Shown here: piece by piece, positions 35,388 through 46,175 of the stretch
Position numbering within the stretch: the stretch's first letter is position 1
How the letters are laid out: every line of letters begins with the position of its first letter
Assembly: GCA_002964805.2 (NCBI GenBank)
Contig: PUDQ02000066.1
Span: 868,001 to 932,000 of the forward strand
DNA: 64,000 nt
From: Trametes villosa
Lineage: Eukaryota > Basidiomycota > Agaricomycetes > Polyporales > Polyporaceae
Direction of reading: 5' to 3'
The notes under the pieces: model-generated
Databases searched by the model: none
Seen by the model: only the letters and a program-made list of their open reading frames with translations
Told to the model about the DNA's origin: nothing
Made by a program: the position numbers and the translations under genes

Positions 35388-36790
35388 TTAGGGAGCGTCG
35401 ACGGGGTTCCAGGTGATCGCCCCATCCCCGCCTTTGTCTAGAGCGTCCAACTTCTCCATGTCCTCCGCGCTAATCTCGAAGTCGAAAACCTGCGAGTTCG
35501 AGAGAACACGCTCCGGGCGCGCGGATTTGGGGAGCGGGACGTGCCTACACCATGATACGTCTGTTAGCCTCGGATACAGCGCTGAGGAAGTCCGAGGAAG
35601 CTCACCCATGTTGCAGCGACCAGCGGATGACGATTTGTGCCGCGTCCTTGTTGTACTGTCCAAACCGCGTTAGTGACCGACATCACAGAGCAGAGCGCGC
35701 AGTCGTGCCGACATACCTTCTTCGCAAGCTCGAGAAAGAGCGGGTCGTCAAGCCGGCCCTGGATAAGAGGCGAGTACGCCTGGACGACTATGCCGTTCTT
35801 CCGGCAGTACTCAACGATCGACCGCTGTTGGCAGAAAGGGTGCAGCTACACCTCACCGCCGCGTTAGGACGATTCGTGCCACGCGCGGGCGTTGTCAGAA
35901 TGCCTCCGCTCACCTCGACCTGGTTCACACTGGGCAGCTCGTACCCAGCCTCGCGAATCTCGTCGATATGCCTGCCTGAGCTAAGAGGCATGAACATTGA
36001 GTTCAGTGTCAGTCCCGAAGATACGCTCATAGGACCGCTCACTAGTTCGACACGCCGATGCTCTTGATCTTACCCGCCTTCTTCGCATCGACGAGCGCGC
36101 GCCAGGTCTCCAGGCGCGTCTCCTTCCCCGAAAGCGGGCTGTGGATCAGGTACAGGTCGAAGTAGTCTGTAAAGTGGCGATGTTTGTGAGGGTAGCGCGC
36201 ACGCGAGGAAGCAATGGCCACACCATATCCGAGCTTGTCGAGCGAGTCCTGCACCGCCGCGAGGGTGCTCTCATAGCCGTGCTCCGGGTGGTACATCTTC
36301 GACGCTATGGCGTGGGCCTCGCGTTGAGCTGAAGATATTACTAAGCGGACTGGAGCGCGCTCACTAACAAAGACCTGCTCGCGCGGGATTCCGCTCTGAC
36401 GGATAGCGTCCCCAACTCCGTGTTCGTTCTTGTAGTACCGCGCAGAGTCGATATGTCTGTTCGTGCCCTCTCAGATATGTACATGTTGTACGTCTCAGAC
36501 ATAGTATGAGACGATACTCACCTATATCCATATTTGAGGGCAGCGATGCAGGCAGGGGCACAGTCGTCGTTCTCGAACACGCCCAGACCGAGTATAGGCA
36601 TCTCATTCCCTGTACAGACAGAAAATCAGTGTCTCTGAAACAACGAACGCATGTGCATGCGCGATTTCGAACGCCAGGAAGCGCGCGCGCACGGACGCGA
36701 TCCCGTGATCGTGTCGAGTCAGGACGACGTACCGGAAGAGAGACGGACCGTGGTCGACAGAGATAATGACTTGGATGGCGCGAAAGACAT
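35388..36790 (-). CDS. Aldo-keto reductase A
   Basis: Nine exons (36790-36733, 36609-36522, 36456-36365, 36304-36224, 36166-36043, 35980-35914, 35845-35717, 35655-35606, 35544-35388) encode 281 residues. Family landmarks: MPILGLGVFEN near the N-terminus, HIDSARYYKNE (catalytic Asp and Tyr), the catalytic Lys in VFVTSKMYHPEHG, LYLIHSPLSG (substitute for the usual LIHWP), the SIGVSNY strand, SVNQVELHPFCQQ, and the NADPH-contact region PLPKSARPERV. The C-terminus is short, like small AKR5-type reductases. It reduces aldehydes or ketones with NADPH; the substrate is unknown. It is a tandem paralogue of the next gene, with every shared exon length the same or three bases different. Confidence 0.87.
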
Positions 36791-36850
36791 CGTGGATCAC
36801 TGTGGGGAGATGTCAGAAAAGGGCGGGGTACCAACGCACCTGTGCCTGGT

Positions 36851-36857
36851 ATTTATA
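36851..36857 (-). promoter_or_regulatory. TATA box of aldo-keto reductase A
   Basis: On the minus strand GTATAAATA is centred about 62 bp upstream of ATG 36790. Confidence 0.55.
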
Positions 36858-37086
36858 CCCCAGCACCCACACTCTAGAGCGCGCGGTCAAAGTCAATGGC
36901 AGCCACCAGATGGCGCCAAGCCGATAGCACGGCCGACCCCATATCGATTGGAAGCCACTTCCCATTCCGAGTGCTGCAGCTGGGCGCACCACTACGCTGC
37001 TACGCACGAGCTATCATACATCTACAGCCATTGAACTTCGCGGCTTTCCTCCCACCCCCGCATAGCGCGACGTCGGGCTGTGCCGT

Positions 37087-38409
37087 TTACGGAGCATCGA
37101 CGGGGTTCCAGGTGACGGCCCCGTCCTTACCGCGGTCAAGCGCATTGATCGCGGTCACGTCCTCCTCGCTGATCTCGAAGTCGAAGATGTTCGCGTTCGA
37201 GATGACGCGCTCGGGCTGCGAGGACTTCGGCAGAGGCACGAATCTTTGCGGCGATCGTGAGTATGCGCGACGGGACATGGAACATATCAGCTCACCCGCG
37301 CTGCAGCGACCAGCGCGTGAGGAACTGGGCGGGATCCTTGTTGTACTGTGTGTAGGGTACTCGTGAGCTACCAGGATGCTACACGTACACACGCAGTACA
37401 CACCTTCTTCGCGATGTCGACGATCTTGTCGTTCCATTTTCCGCGGATCAGGGGGCTGTACGCCTCCACGATGATGCCGTGTTTGTTGCAGTACTCTACG
37501 ATCTCCTTCTGCTGACAAAACGGATGCAACTGTACAGCATGATCCGGTGAGTAATCTCCCCCCAAACGAAACTTCGAAGTCGAGAGGAGCATACCTCGAC
37601 CTGGTTGACGGAGGGAGTCTCCAGCCCGGCTTCGCGGATTTCTTCCAGGTGCCTAGGTCCGCTATCATACAGGCCTCAATCTCAGTTACCGTAGACGAGC
37701 CTGAGGAAACGGAGGGCGTACTAGTTGGATACACCGATTGTCCGGACCTTACCCTGCGCCTTCGCCTCGATGAGCGCCTTCCATGTCTGCAGGCGGCGCT
37801 CCTTGTCGGAGAGCGGCGAGTGGATAAGCATCAGGTCAATGTAGTCTGGTATGAGTGTATGCATCGCAGAGAGCGGCATGGGCATCGTTCGGTATGTAAA
37901 CATAAGGAGCGAAGCATGGAAACGCACCGAAACCGAATTTCTTGAGGGAGTCATCGACCGCAGCAAGCGCGGACTCGTATCCGTGCTCGGGATTGTTCAC
38001 CTTCGAGGCTACACAAGCACACAGAGTGAATATCCTGGGTGTTTTGAAACTTGGCATAATGCGAGCACGCACTCACGAAGACGTCCCCGCGCGCAAGACC
38101 GCTCTCCCTGACCGAGTTTCCCACCTGCTCTTCATTCCTGTACATCCGCGCAGAGTCGATGTGCCTGTATGCGGTAGATAAATCAGAGCGCTGGAGTCTG
38201 GCCATCCGGCGTACCTGTATCCGTGCTTCAACGCAGCGAGACATGCTGGGCTGCAGTCGTCATTCTGGTATACACCAAGCCCGACTACCGGGAGTTCATA
38301 GCCTGTGCATGTATGCGCTTCAATCACCAGATGAGTGGATTCTCTACAACAGGAACGCACCAGACGAAAGCCTGACCGTGCTACCGAGCGTGAGCGTGAG
38401 CCTTGACAT
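37087..38409 (-). CDS. Aldo-keto reductase B
   Basis: Nine exons (38409-38361, 38302-38215, 38164-38073, 38008-37928, 37845-37722, 37661-37595, 37529-37404, 37345-37296, 37243-37087) encode 277 residues. Landmarks: [28 protein letters not shown] with catalytic Asp and Tyr, [13 protein letters not shown] with catalytic Lys, [44 protein letters not shown], and the terminal [11 protein letters not shown] shared with copy A. Exons 2-6, 8 and 9 have the same lengths as in copy A; exon 7 is one codon shorter. Likely an NADPH-dependent carbonyl reductase. It is divergent from the first array P450, sharing a 742-bp promoter region, so co-regulation is plausible. Confidence 0.88.
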
Positions 38410-39151
38410 GGTGTAGGACAGATATCGACTGGTGGGGGGTGAGATAAACCTGAAGGCACGCCGTGCTCGTTCCAGAGGTCTTATATATACCGCCCTCGGA
38501 TCCACGGCAGGCCTGGGAGTTTGCTCAAGGTTTCCATATCGAAGGAGACTCTGTCAGCATACAAGGTCGAAGCAAGAGCGACGGGAGGCCTGATGACGAC
38601 ATCGCCCTAGCTCTCACCACGGCGGTTCTCTATCTTATCTTATCTTATCTCACCGGACATGTTGCTCTAGATCTTGACCGCAATTGGTATCGGAGTCACT
38701 GTCAATCTCGACCTGCTTTCACGAACACACTTGTCTCCTCTCACTCAACGAACCGCCTGTGGTACTGGCCACTTCAGCCCCCGATGACATACTATGGAAA
38801 ACGCCTGCTGCGTATGTGCATCTGGTAACTCGGAAATGTCGACGGCCTGATATCTGACACCCTTTGAAACATACCCAGCGCTGTCGAGACCGCCGGTGAT
38901 TGACATGCGCGGGTTCTCATCATCTGCGGGCGACTCAGATGGCGGCTTCTGCACATCCCCCAACTTATGCGACAACCATATCACCCTGACTCTACTGGAA
39001 CTTGATGAGTCATGTTGCACAGTGCACAGCGGAGGCACTGCAGAGAATAGTCGACAGAACCTCGGAGGGGCCCTCCGTGCCCTGATTTAAAGAGAAGTAC
39101 ACTGAGACCTACGCCGGGCAACACACGGCCTGCACCTTTCTCTGAGCCAGA
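38410..39151. promoter_or_regulatory. Divergent promoter between AKR B and the P450 array
   Basis: A 742-bp bidirectional intergenic region. TATATATA (38482-38489, minus) lies about 75 bp upstream of AKR B. TTTAAA near 39086-39091 is a weak core element 60 bp upstream of the P450 ATG. The middle contains four tandem TATCT units, annotated separately. Short frames here have no domain. Confidence 0.6.
38631..38650 (-). promoter_or_regulatory. Four tandem GATA-factor-type sites
   Basis: Four perfect tandem TATCT units on the plus strand read on the minus strand as AGATA repeated four times, giving three overlapping GATAAG cores plus a fourth GATAG. WGATAR is the binding site of fungal GATA factors of the AreA/Nit2 class (nitrogen) and of SREA-type factors (iron). 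They lie 222 bp from AKR B and 502 bp from the P450 start. Confidence 0.5.
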
Positions 39152-41614
39152 ATGCTCTTTACCACCACGTCGCCAGTGGCTTCGAGTGTACTGTCCGCAA
39201 TTCTGTTCTATGTGACCTGGCGGCTCTACCGGTTCCTGCGCTTCGTTCTCTGGACGCCTCTGCGTAACCTGCCGGGCCCGCCCGCTTCCAGTTGGACGTA
39301 CGGGAACCTGAAGGTGATCGACGCGGTTCCCGACTCCATTGTACCTCAGCGATGGTTCGAACAGTATGGGAAGACGTTCATCGACAGGGAATTTTTCATG
39401 GTACGTGGTCCACCTGTTCGACTCTAGAGAATTGCATGGGGAGGGCATTCTCGAGCTATGGTCTTGTTGGCATACAAGGGGACGGTTGTCGCGCGTGACG
39501 GTCATTATTCGCGGTACTGACTTGGCTACAGTGGCCACGCCTCTGGACGATCGACCCGCGTGCGATCCAGCACGTCTTGACTCGATGCTATGAATACCCG
39601 AGACCAGAGGAGAACCGTAAGATGTTCAAGGACGTCTTGGGGAAAGGTTGGTCGCCCCTTTGCAGTCCTGAATGCTCCTGATGCGAGATCGCATTTGCGC
39701 GCAGGTATACTCTTGATCCAAGGTGCGACGAAACCTCTCATTCATGCATTGAGTCTGACATCTACGCCCATACTCCCAGGCGAGCAACACAAACGGCAGG
39801 TAGGCATCGGGGTGGAAGTTTCGCGCTGCTACTTATTCTCAACAACACTATCACCGATACACAGAGACGCGTTTTGGTACGCATGTATGATATCTGCGCG
39901 GTTTGTCCCACTAACGACAGCATCAGAACCCCGCCTTCGGGCCAGCGCAGGTCCGCGACCTGACGCACATATTCGTGGAGAAGTCGCTCGAGGTGAGTCC
40001 TCATCCGTTCCTCTGCACAGTTCTGTCACTCATGGGCGTCCAAAGCTGCGTGATATGTGGGAGAAGACTGTCCGAGCAGGGACCACCCGAATCAACGTGA
40101 TCGCGGACCTAAGCAGAGCGACTCTCGATATCATAGGCATGGCAGGTACATATCCCCCATACTACCACACACCCACGGCGCTATCTGAACGCTTTATATG
40201 AATAGGGTTCGGCTACGAGTTTAACGCGCTCAATCCACAGGGCAAGCCCAGCGAGCTCAGCGCTGCCATCCGAGGACTCTTCCAAAGCAGCCCTGCCATT
40301 TCCTCGCTCCCGTACTTCCTGCACCAACTCTTCCCCATCTTCAAGTGGATTGTGAGCCGGCTTGAACATCTGTGTGTCTTGTCCGCTGACGGTTGTTTAT
40401 GTTGCCGAACAAGCGCGTCGCGGCAGTCCGCCACGCGTCGGAGGCGTTGCGTCGGGTTGGTACGCAGCTCGTCGCCGAGAAGAAGGCGGCCATCCTGCGG
40501 GACGCGTCTGAGAAGCATCGCGACGGTGTCGGGAGCAGGGACGTCCAAGGCAGAGACCTGCTCACCCTCTTGATCAAGGCCAACATGGCCCAGGACATCC
40601 CGGACAACCAGAGGCTGTCAGACGAAGAGGTCATGGGTCGTGAGCACCCCCTCCTCTCTTTCTCTTTGATGTCCTATTGATGCGCTTCTACTACAGAGAT
40701 ACCCACGTAATACTCCGCTCGAGCAGCTTTCAGAGTGCCTGTACTGACGTCGACGTTGCTAGCTTCTTGCTCGCCGGCCACGAGACGACGAGCATCACAT
40801 CCTCATGGGCGCTCTACGCCCTCGCCCGGAACCAGGAGGCCCAGCGTAAGCTGCGCGCGGAGCTCCTCGCGGTAGACACCGACGCGCCCACGATGGACGA
40901 GCTCAACGCGCTTCCCTACCTCGACAACGTTGTTCGCGAGACGCTCCGGCTGCACTCCTCCGTCGCCATGCTTGTGCGCGCGGCGGAGCACGACGACGTC
41001 ACCCCCTTGAGCAAACCCTTCACCGACAGGGACGGGAAGGTGCAGAACGAGGTCAAGTAGGTGCTTCAATGTCGACTTACCGATGGCCATGGCTGAATGG
41101 GACTGCGTCGTAGGATCGGGAAGGGAGATAGGGTGATCATCCCCGTTATCGCCATTCAGCGCTCAAAGGAGATATGGGGCGAGGACGCGATGGAGTTCAG
41201 GTGCGCTCGTGCCGCAGGATTGTACGTGCGCATGCACTTACGAACCCTGTACGCTCTTCAGACCTGAGCGATGGGATGCGCCGCCCGAGGCAGCCTCCAC
41301 CATCCCAGGCGTCTGGGGGCATCTACTCAGCTTCCTCGGTGGGCCACGCGCGTGCATTGGATACCGTTTCGCCCTCGTCGAGTGCGTCTCTTCTCCCCTT
41401 GTTAAAGTGTAACTTTCTGATAGTAGCTGATCCGGATCCTCGAAGGCTCAAGGCAATCCTGTTCACGCTCGTTCGCGCGTTCGAGTTCGAGCTCGCGGGG
41501 CCGACGGAGGACGTCATCGCGAGGACCGCGCCGGCGCAGCGGCCGTCTCTTCGCAGCGCGCCTGAGCAGGGCCATCAGCTTCCGCTGCTTGTCAGGTCGT
41601 TCCGAGGATTCTAG
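39152..41614 (+). CDS. Cytochrome P450, array copy 1
   Basis: About 15 exons, all with GT-AG introns, assemble an apparently intact P450. Landmarks: an N-terminal anchor ([14 protein letters not shown]), [10 protein letters not shown] hinge, EQHKRQ and RRVL (C-helix), I-helix [16 protein letters not shown]-helix [13 protein letters not shown] motif in [11 protein letters not shown], heme loop [13 protein letters not shown]. It ends [12 protein letters not shown] at 41612-41614. It is the most divergent of the four array members, e.g. RAAEHDD instead of the RxASKDD of the others. It is the P450 nearest the divergent AKR promoter. The family oxidises hydrophobic small molecules with O2 and a CPR partner in the ER membrane; substrate unknown. 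Confidence 0.88.
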
Positions 41615-42342
41615 CGCTGGTTGAGGAGTAGTCCCGAGAGTTGCGACCACGACACTCTTCATACGTGCGCGAGCCTAGACCATTGACCGGTCCAAGAAAG
41701 CGCGGTATGAGTCTATGCATTTTCGATTTTGCACCCTTCGTGCCGTGCCGGTGTATTTCGTACTGGTGTGACGATCGTAATGTAAGATCTGCAGGCACGA
41801 ACGGGCGCGCGCAGTAGCGCCACAGCTCTTTCCTCCTCACCGTCGTGTCTCGCAGCACTTCCGACTTTGAATACGTGTTCCATGCTGATTCGTCCTCCGC
41901 CGTATACAGGAACCCAGGCATGCAAGTTGACCCAAAGCCGAGTTGCGTTTCTGGCCGGCATCCGAGGGCAGCTCGGGCCAACCGCGATCTAGGCGCACTT
42001 CCCACCGTCTATCTGAGAAGGCATTCAAATACACACAGCCCACGGGACCATGTAGGTTTGATGGTACTCACGACTTAACATCCCCGATGACTGTATCCTT
42101 GAAGCGGGGAAACTCTTGCTGCAAAGGAATAGACCCTCATCGCATCAAGCACGTCGTATCCCGGCGGCATTCGGCCAGACGCCCTTGCTGCCGCCATAGT
42201 ACTCCTGACGACAAATCGAGGATGCTCACCGCGCACAGCGGAACAAGTCATATAAAAGCTCTTTCCAGGACGCCGAGTTTCGCAGTCAACGGTTCCGAAA
42301 CAGTCAGCGCCGGCTTCCCATCCCTCAGCGACTCGCCTCAGC
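41615..42342. promoter_or_regulatory. Upstream region of P450 copy 2 (duplicated sequence)
   Basis: The interval from about 41775 is recognisably homologous to 49035-49558 upstream of copy 4. Shared blocks include AGATCTGCAGGCACGA, a CCACG-GACCA stretch ending TTGATG, CCCCGATGA, and CATCAAGC, in the same order. TATAAA lies at 42251-42256, 87 bp before ATG 42343. No gene was recognised inside. Confidence 0.6.
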
Positions 42343-44735
42343 ATGTCGTCTCCAGCGGCCATTGCTCTGATCCTTGTTATTGCCTTCTACGTCGCCCCGA
42401 AGCTCTACCGGTGCTTACGAGTTGTGTACCTGACACCTTTGAACGATCTACCTGGCCCCTCGGTACCCAGCTGGGTGTACGGTAACCTGAAAGAGATCGG
42501 CGCTGTGGAAAACACCCTTCTCCCTGACAGTTGGTTTGAACGGTATGGGAAGACGTTCGTTGATCGAGAGTTCTTCATGGTGAGCTTTCGCGATCATTTT
42601 TCGCTAATAGTCACACTAACAGTTGTGTCTTCTAGCTACCGCGTCTCTGGACGCTCGATCCGCGGGCCCTCCAGCATATCCTGAATCACCCCAATGAGTA
42701 CCCAAGGCCGGAGGGGGATCAGAGGCTGCTGAGCTACATCTTAGGCCCAGGTGCGCATAAGCAAGTGCCTACGGGGAACAGTGCTTACAACTTTCGCGCA
42801 TAGGTTTGCTCTCCGATTGGGGTAAGTGAAATGTGTGGTCATTGGACAAACACATCCTCACCGCGGTTGATGTCAGGTGAAGAGCACAGGAAGCAGGTGC
42901 GCCGTAGCGGTCCCCCTATCGGTCTCTAATCTATAACTGATTTTGCTCGCAGAGGAGGATACTGGTCAGGGACAAGCGTGTGCGCACGCATGCTGTAGCT
43001 GACGTCTCCGCAAACACAGAATCCTGCCTTCGGCCCGGCCCAGATTCGCGATCTCACCCAGATCTTCGTCGAGAAGAGTCTCCAAGTGCGTCTCTACCCT
43101 CGCGCGCGTATGAATTCGTCTGATCAGGCATACATTCGTTAGCTCCGCGAGATGTGGACGGGTGCTGTGCAAGGAGGTACCGCGCGGATCAACGTGAACA
43201 AGGACCTGAGCAAGGCGACGCTAGACATCATCGGGGTGGCAGGTGTGATACCATGGCCCCGGTTTCGAGACAGAATTATGGAACTGACCTCGTTCGTTCA
43301 CCGTCAGGCTTCGGCTACGACTTTCACTCCCTGAGCCCCGAGGACAAGCCCAACGAACTGCGCCTCGCTTTCCGCAAGCTACTGCTGGGCACCCCTTCCA
43401 TTTCGGCGATCGCGCCGTTCCTGTTGGGGCGATTCCCCGCTCTAGGCCTGCTGTTCAAGGTGCGTGATCCAAACTGCGCGCGACGGACTACGGACTCACA
43501 CCGTTCGCGCATCTGATCTAACCAGGGGACGAAACATGCCGCCACCCTGAGCAATGTATCCGAAGTATTCCACCGCGTTGGGAAACAGCTCGTGGATGAG
43601 CGGAAGGCGGATGTCCTGCGAGAGACCTCGGAGAAGCACGTGCACGATGTCGAACGCAAGGACCTGCAAGGCCGGGACTTGTTGACGCTCCTGATCAGGG
43701 CCAACTTGGCGAAGGACGTCCCGGATGCTCAACGTCTATCTGACGAAGACGTCAACAACCGTACGCCCCCTTCTCCTCTCCCGCAAGTTCGCCGCTAACA
43801 TTCTCTTCACCGCAGAGATCCCGACGTAAGCGTGCAGTTACCAACTTCGTGTTGCGCGTGTACTAAACTGAGCATCCTACAGTTTCCTCCTCGCGGGCCA
43901 CGAGACCACCAGTGTTTCGTCCACCTGGGCCCTGTTTGCGCTCTCTCGCCACCCAATTGTGCAGCAGAAGCTGCGGCAGGAGCTGCTCTCTGTGCAGACC
44001 GACACACCAACGATGGAGGAACTCTCGGCGCTGCCCTTCCTCGATGCCGTCGTGCGCGAGACACTCCGGCTGCATCCTCCCATTGCGACCATCACCCGTG
44101 AGGCTGCCAAGGACGATGTGATCCCGCTCAGCGAGCCCATCATCGACCGCCACGGCAAGGCGCACGAGGAGATCCGGTAAGTGGATAACATATCCTTCGG
44201 TAAGTCGCAACTGAATCTCAGTCGGCGCGCAGGGTTGTCAAGGGAAACAAGGTAGTCATTCCCATACTGGCTATGCACCGCTCGAAGGAAATCTGGGGCG
44301 AAGACGCTCTTGAATTTAAGTACGCCCGTGTCCTCGTATTCCTCATCCTCGTCTCTGATGATGACGCGGCGCAGGCCCGAACGCTGGGAGCGACCTCCCG
44401 AGGCCGTCGCAACCATTCCGGGTGTTTGGGGCAACCTCCTCACCTTCTTCGGAGGGCCGCGCGCCTGCATCGGCTACCGCTTCTCTATCGTCGAGTACGT
44501 ATTCACTCACGTCGTCTCCCGCCACCCGAACGTTTCCCTATTGACACTACATTGGGCCGCTTTCAGGCTGAAGGCGATCTTGTTCACACTCGTCCGTGCG
44601 TTCGAGTTCGAGCTCGCCGTTCCGGTGGAGGACATCGCCATCCAGACTTCCCCGGCGCAGCGTCCCTCGGTGAAGAGCGAGCCCGAGCAGGGGTTCCAGC
44701 TGCCGCTCCTGGTCAAGCCGTACAAGGGCGCATGA
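42343..44735 (+). CDS. Cytochrome P450, array copy 2
   Basis: An apparently intact P450 of about 15 exons with intron positions matching the other array members. Landmarks: anchor [69 protein letters not shown], the central [10 protein letters not shown]-helix [16 protein letters not shown]-helix [22 protein letters not shown], heme loop [13 protein letters not shown], and the end [12 protein letters not shown]. All catalytic residues (I-helix Thr, ExxR, heme Cys) are present. TATAAA sits 87 bp upstream of the ATG. Very similar to copies 3 and 4, suggesting recent tandem duplication. Confidence 0.9.
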
Positions 44736-44920
44736 GTCGACAGGGTGGTGTGACACTGGCATACGGGTCCGTTATGAGCTCACTGTTGTACTTGATGTCT
44801 TGCGTTCTTGGGGAGCTCTATGTTATTGGCGGTGAATCAAACTACTACGGCTCAAACATGCTGTGTGAGCCGAACTTTACGCTCGAGCTCCCCTCAGTGA
44901 GCCGCTTCCTGTGTACTAGC

Positions 44921-45236
44921 GCGCCTTCTCCCGCCGTCTCGGGCGTCTGGGGCCACGTGTCGGCTACCACCATCCCCTGGTCGAGTGCGCGTCTCAATTA
45001 AGTACTCACTCACTCACTCGATGCTTACCGTGATCCCGCAACGCCCTCGACGCGACAGACTCACGAACCTCTTCAGACTGTCTCAGTTCAATCTACCCCT
45101 GTCTGCGCATTCAACTTCGAGACCGCGGGATTCTCGAGACACATCGGTGCGAAGATCACGCCGTCGGATGGCAGGCTAGCGACAGTCTCTGCACATTCAA
45201 TCATCAAGGGCCTCAGCTGCGGCTGCTTGTCAAGTA
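44921..45236 (+). pseudogene. Relic of a P450 3' end, heme loop deleted
   Basis: 44921-44990 reads CCCGCCGTCTCGGGCGTCTGG-like sequence corresponding to the PEAVxxIPGVWGH region, then jumps directly to TCGGCTACC...GGTCGAGTGCG, the GYRFxxVE|donor end of the heme exon. The [15 protein letters not shown] stretch is missing. After an intron-like gap, 45107-45236 matches the last P450 exon (GCATTCAACTTCGAG versus GCGTTCGAGTTCGAG, and CAGCTGCGGCTGCTTGTCAAG at the end) but with frameshifts. It is a decayed duplicate between copies 2 and 3 and cannot encode an active enzyme. The comparison was made by eye against copies 1 and 2. Confidence 0.7.
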
Positions 45237-46083
45237 ACATCGTGAAAGGCTTGTATGGTGAGATAAGGCCGCAGGGGTACCACGGACGCAACACGATCCT
45301 CGAGTCATATTGTCGCTAAATTCGCATCATTCCCGCAGGCCCGGTTGGAATATGCACTTCAGTGGGAGACCTCCGATCGGGAGGGAGACTCGAACACTGC
45401 TGTGGTTCCAATATCGCTCCGGACGCGGCACGTTCCTCGGGGCGTGTGGCTTGCATTTCTACTATGCCCCTCTTCTATCTTGGTAGGGGAGACATTTGGC
45501 GGCGGCGGACCTACCTGCAAGCCGCGGTGATCTGCGCACAGGCAGCAGACACTGTGCGTGGCTGAGTGCTTCTGTCGAGTCAGACGAGCCAGTATATCTG
45601 TCTGCCGGACATCTGCGAGCGCAAGCGCAGCTGGTGCCACGGCTAAGTCGCAGCAGAGTCTAGCGCCGCGCCCATGGTGAATCTCATCACAGTCTCGGTG
45701 TGAGCCGCAACACTCACTGTTTCGCCAAGACTAACTTGAGCTGGTATGAGACTTGCAGCTGCTGCACGCTGCTATGAACGTATGTACTGCATGGCTTGTT
45801 CGACAGATTACGACACGTCACTAAATGAACTTCACAGCGTCTACAAGCCTTCTGAGCAGTTGTTCAGGCTGGACCTAGAAGCCACGCGACCACTGTGAAT
45901 GGCTGATACCCACGGTTTTACAGTACCGGTGCGCGTACCCTCCCCTCGGGGAACTTCTGAGGGGTCACGGAAATGGAAGCGTGGCTTGCCGAACGTCCGG
46001 CGAAGCGCCCTTCGCCGCTCTCAAGGGGCAGCGGGAGCGACCGGCGGGGTACGCAGCTACGCTGCGCACAGACGACACGGCGA

Positions 46084-46089
46084 TATAAA
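46084..46089 (+). promoter_or_regulatory. TATA box of P450 copy 3
   Basis: GATATAAAGG matches the element upstream of copy 4 base for base, 87 bp before ATG 46176. Confidence 0.6.
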
Positions 46090-46175
46090 GGCTCATCTGT
46101 TGCTCACAGGACCGCGCGCTTCTCAAACTCAACTCCTGAGTCACAACTTGAACGCTTCTGCTCGCATCTCTCAGC

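Larger units (their letters stand above)
44736..46175. other. Spacer with P450 relic and promoter of copy 3
   Basis: Apart from the decayed P450 3' fragment annotated separately (44921-45236), this 1.4-kb interval holds no supported gene. TATAAA at 46084-46089 is 87 bp upstream of the next ATG. Confidence 0.5.
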
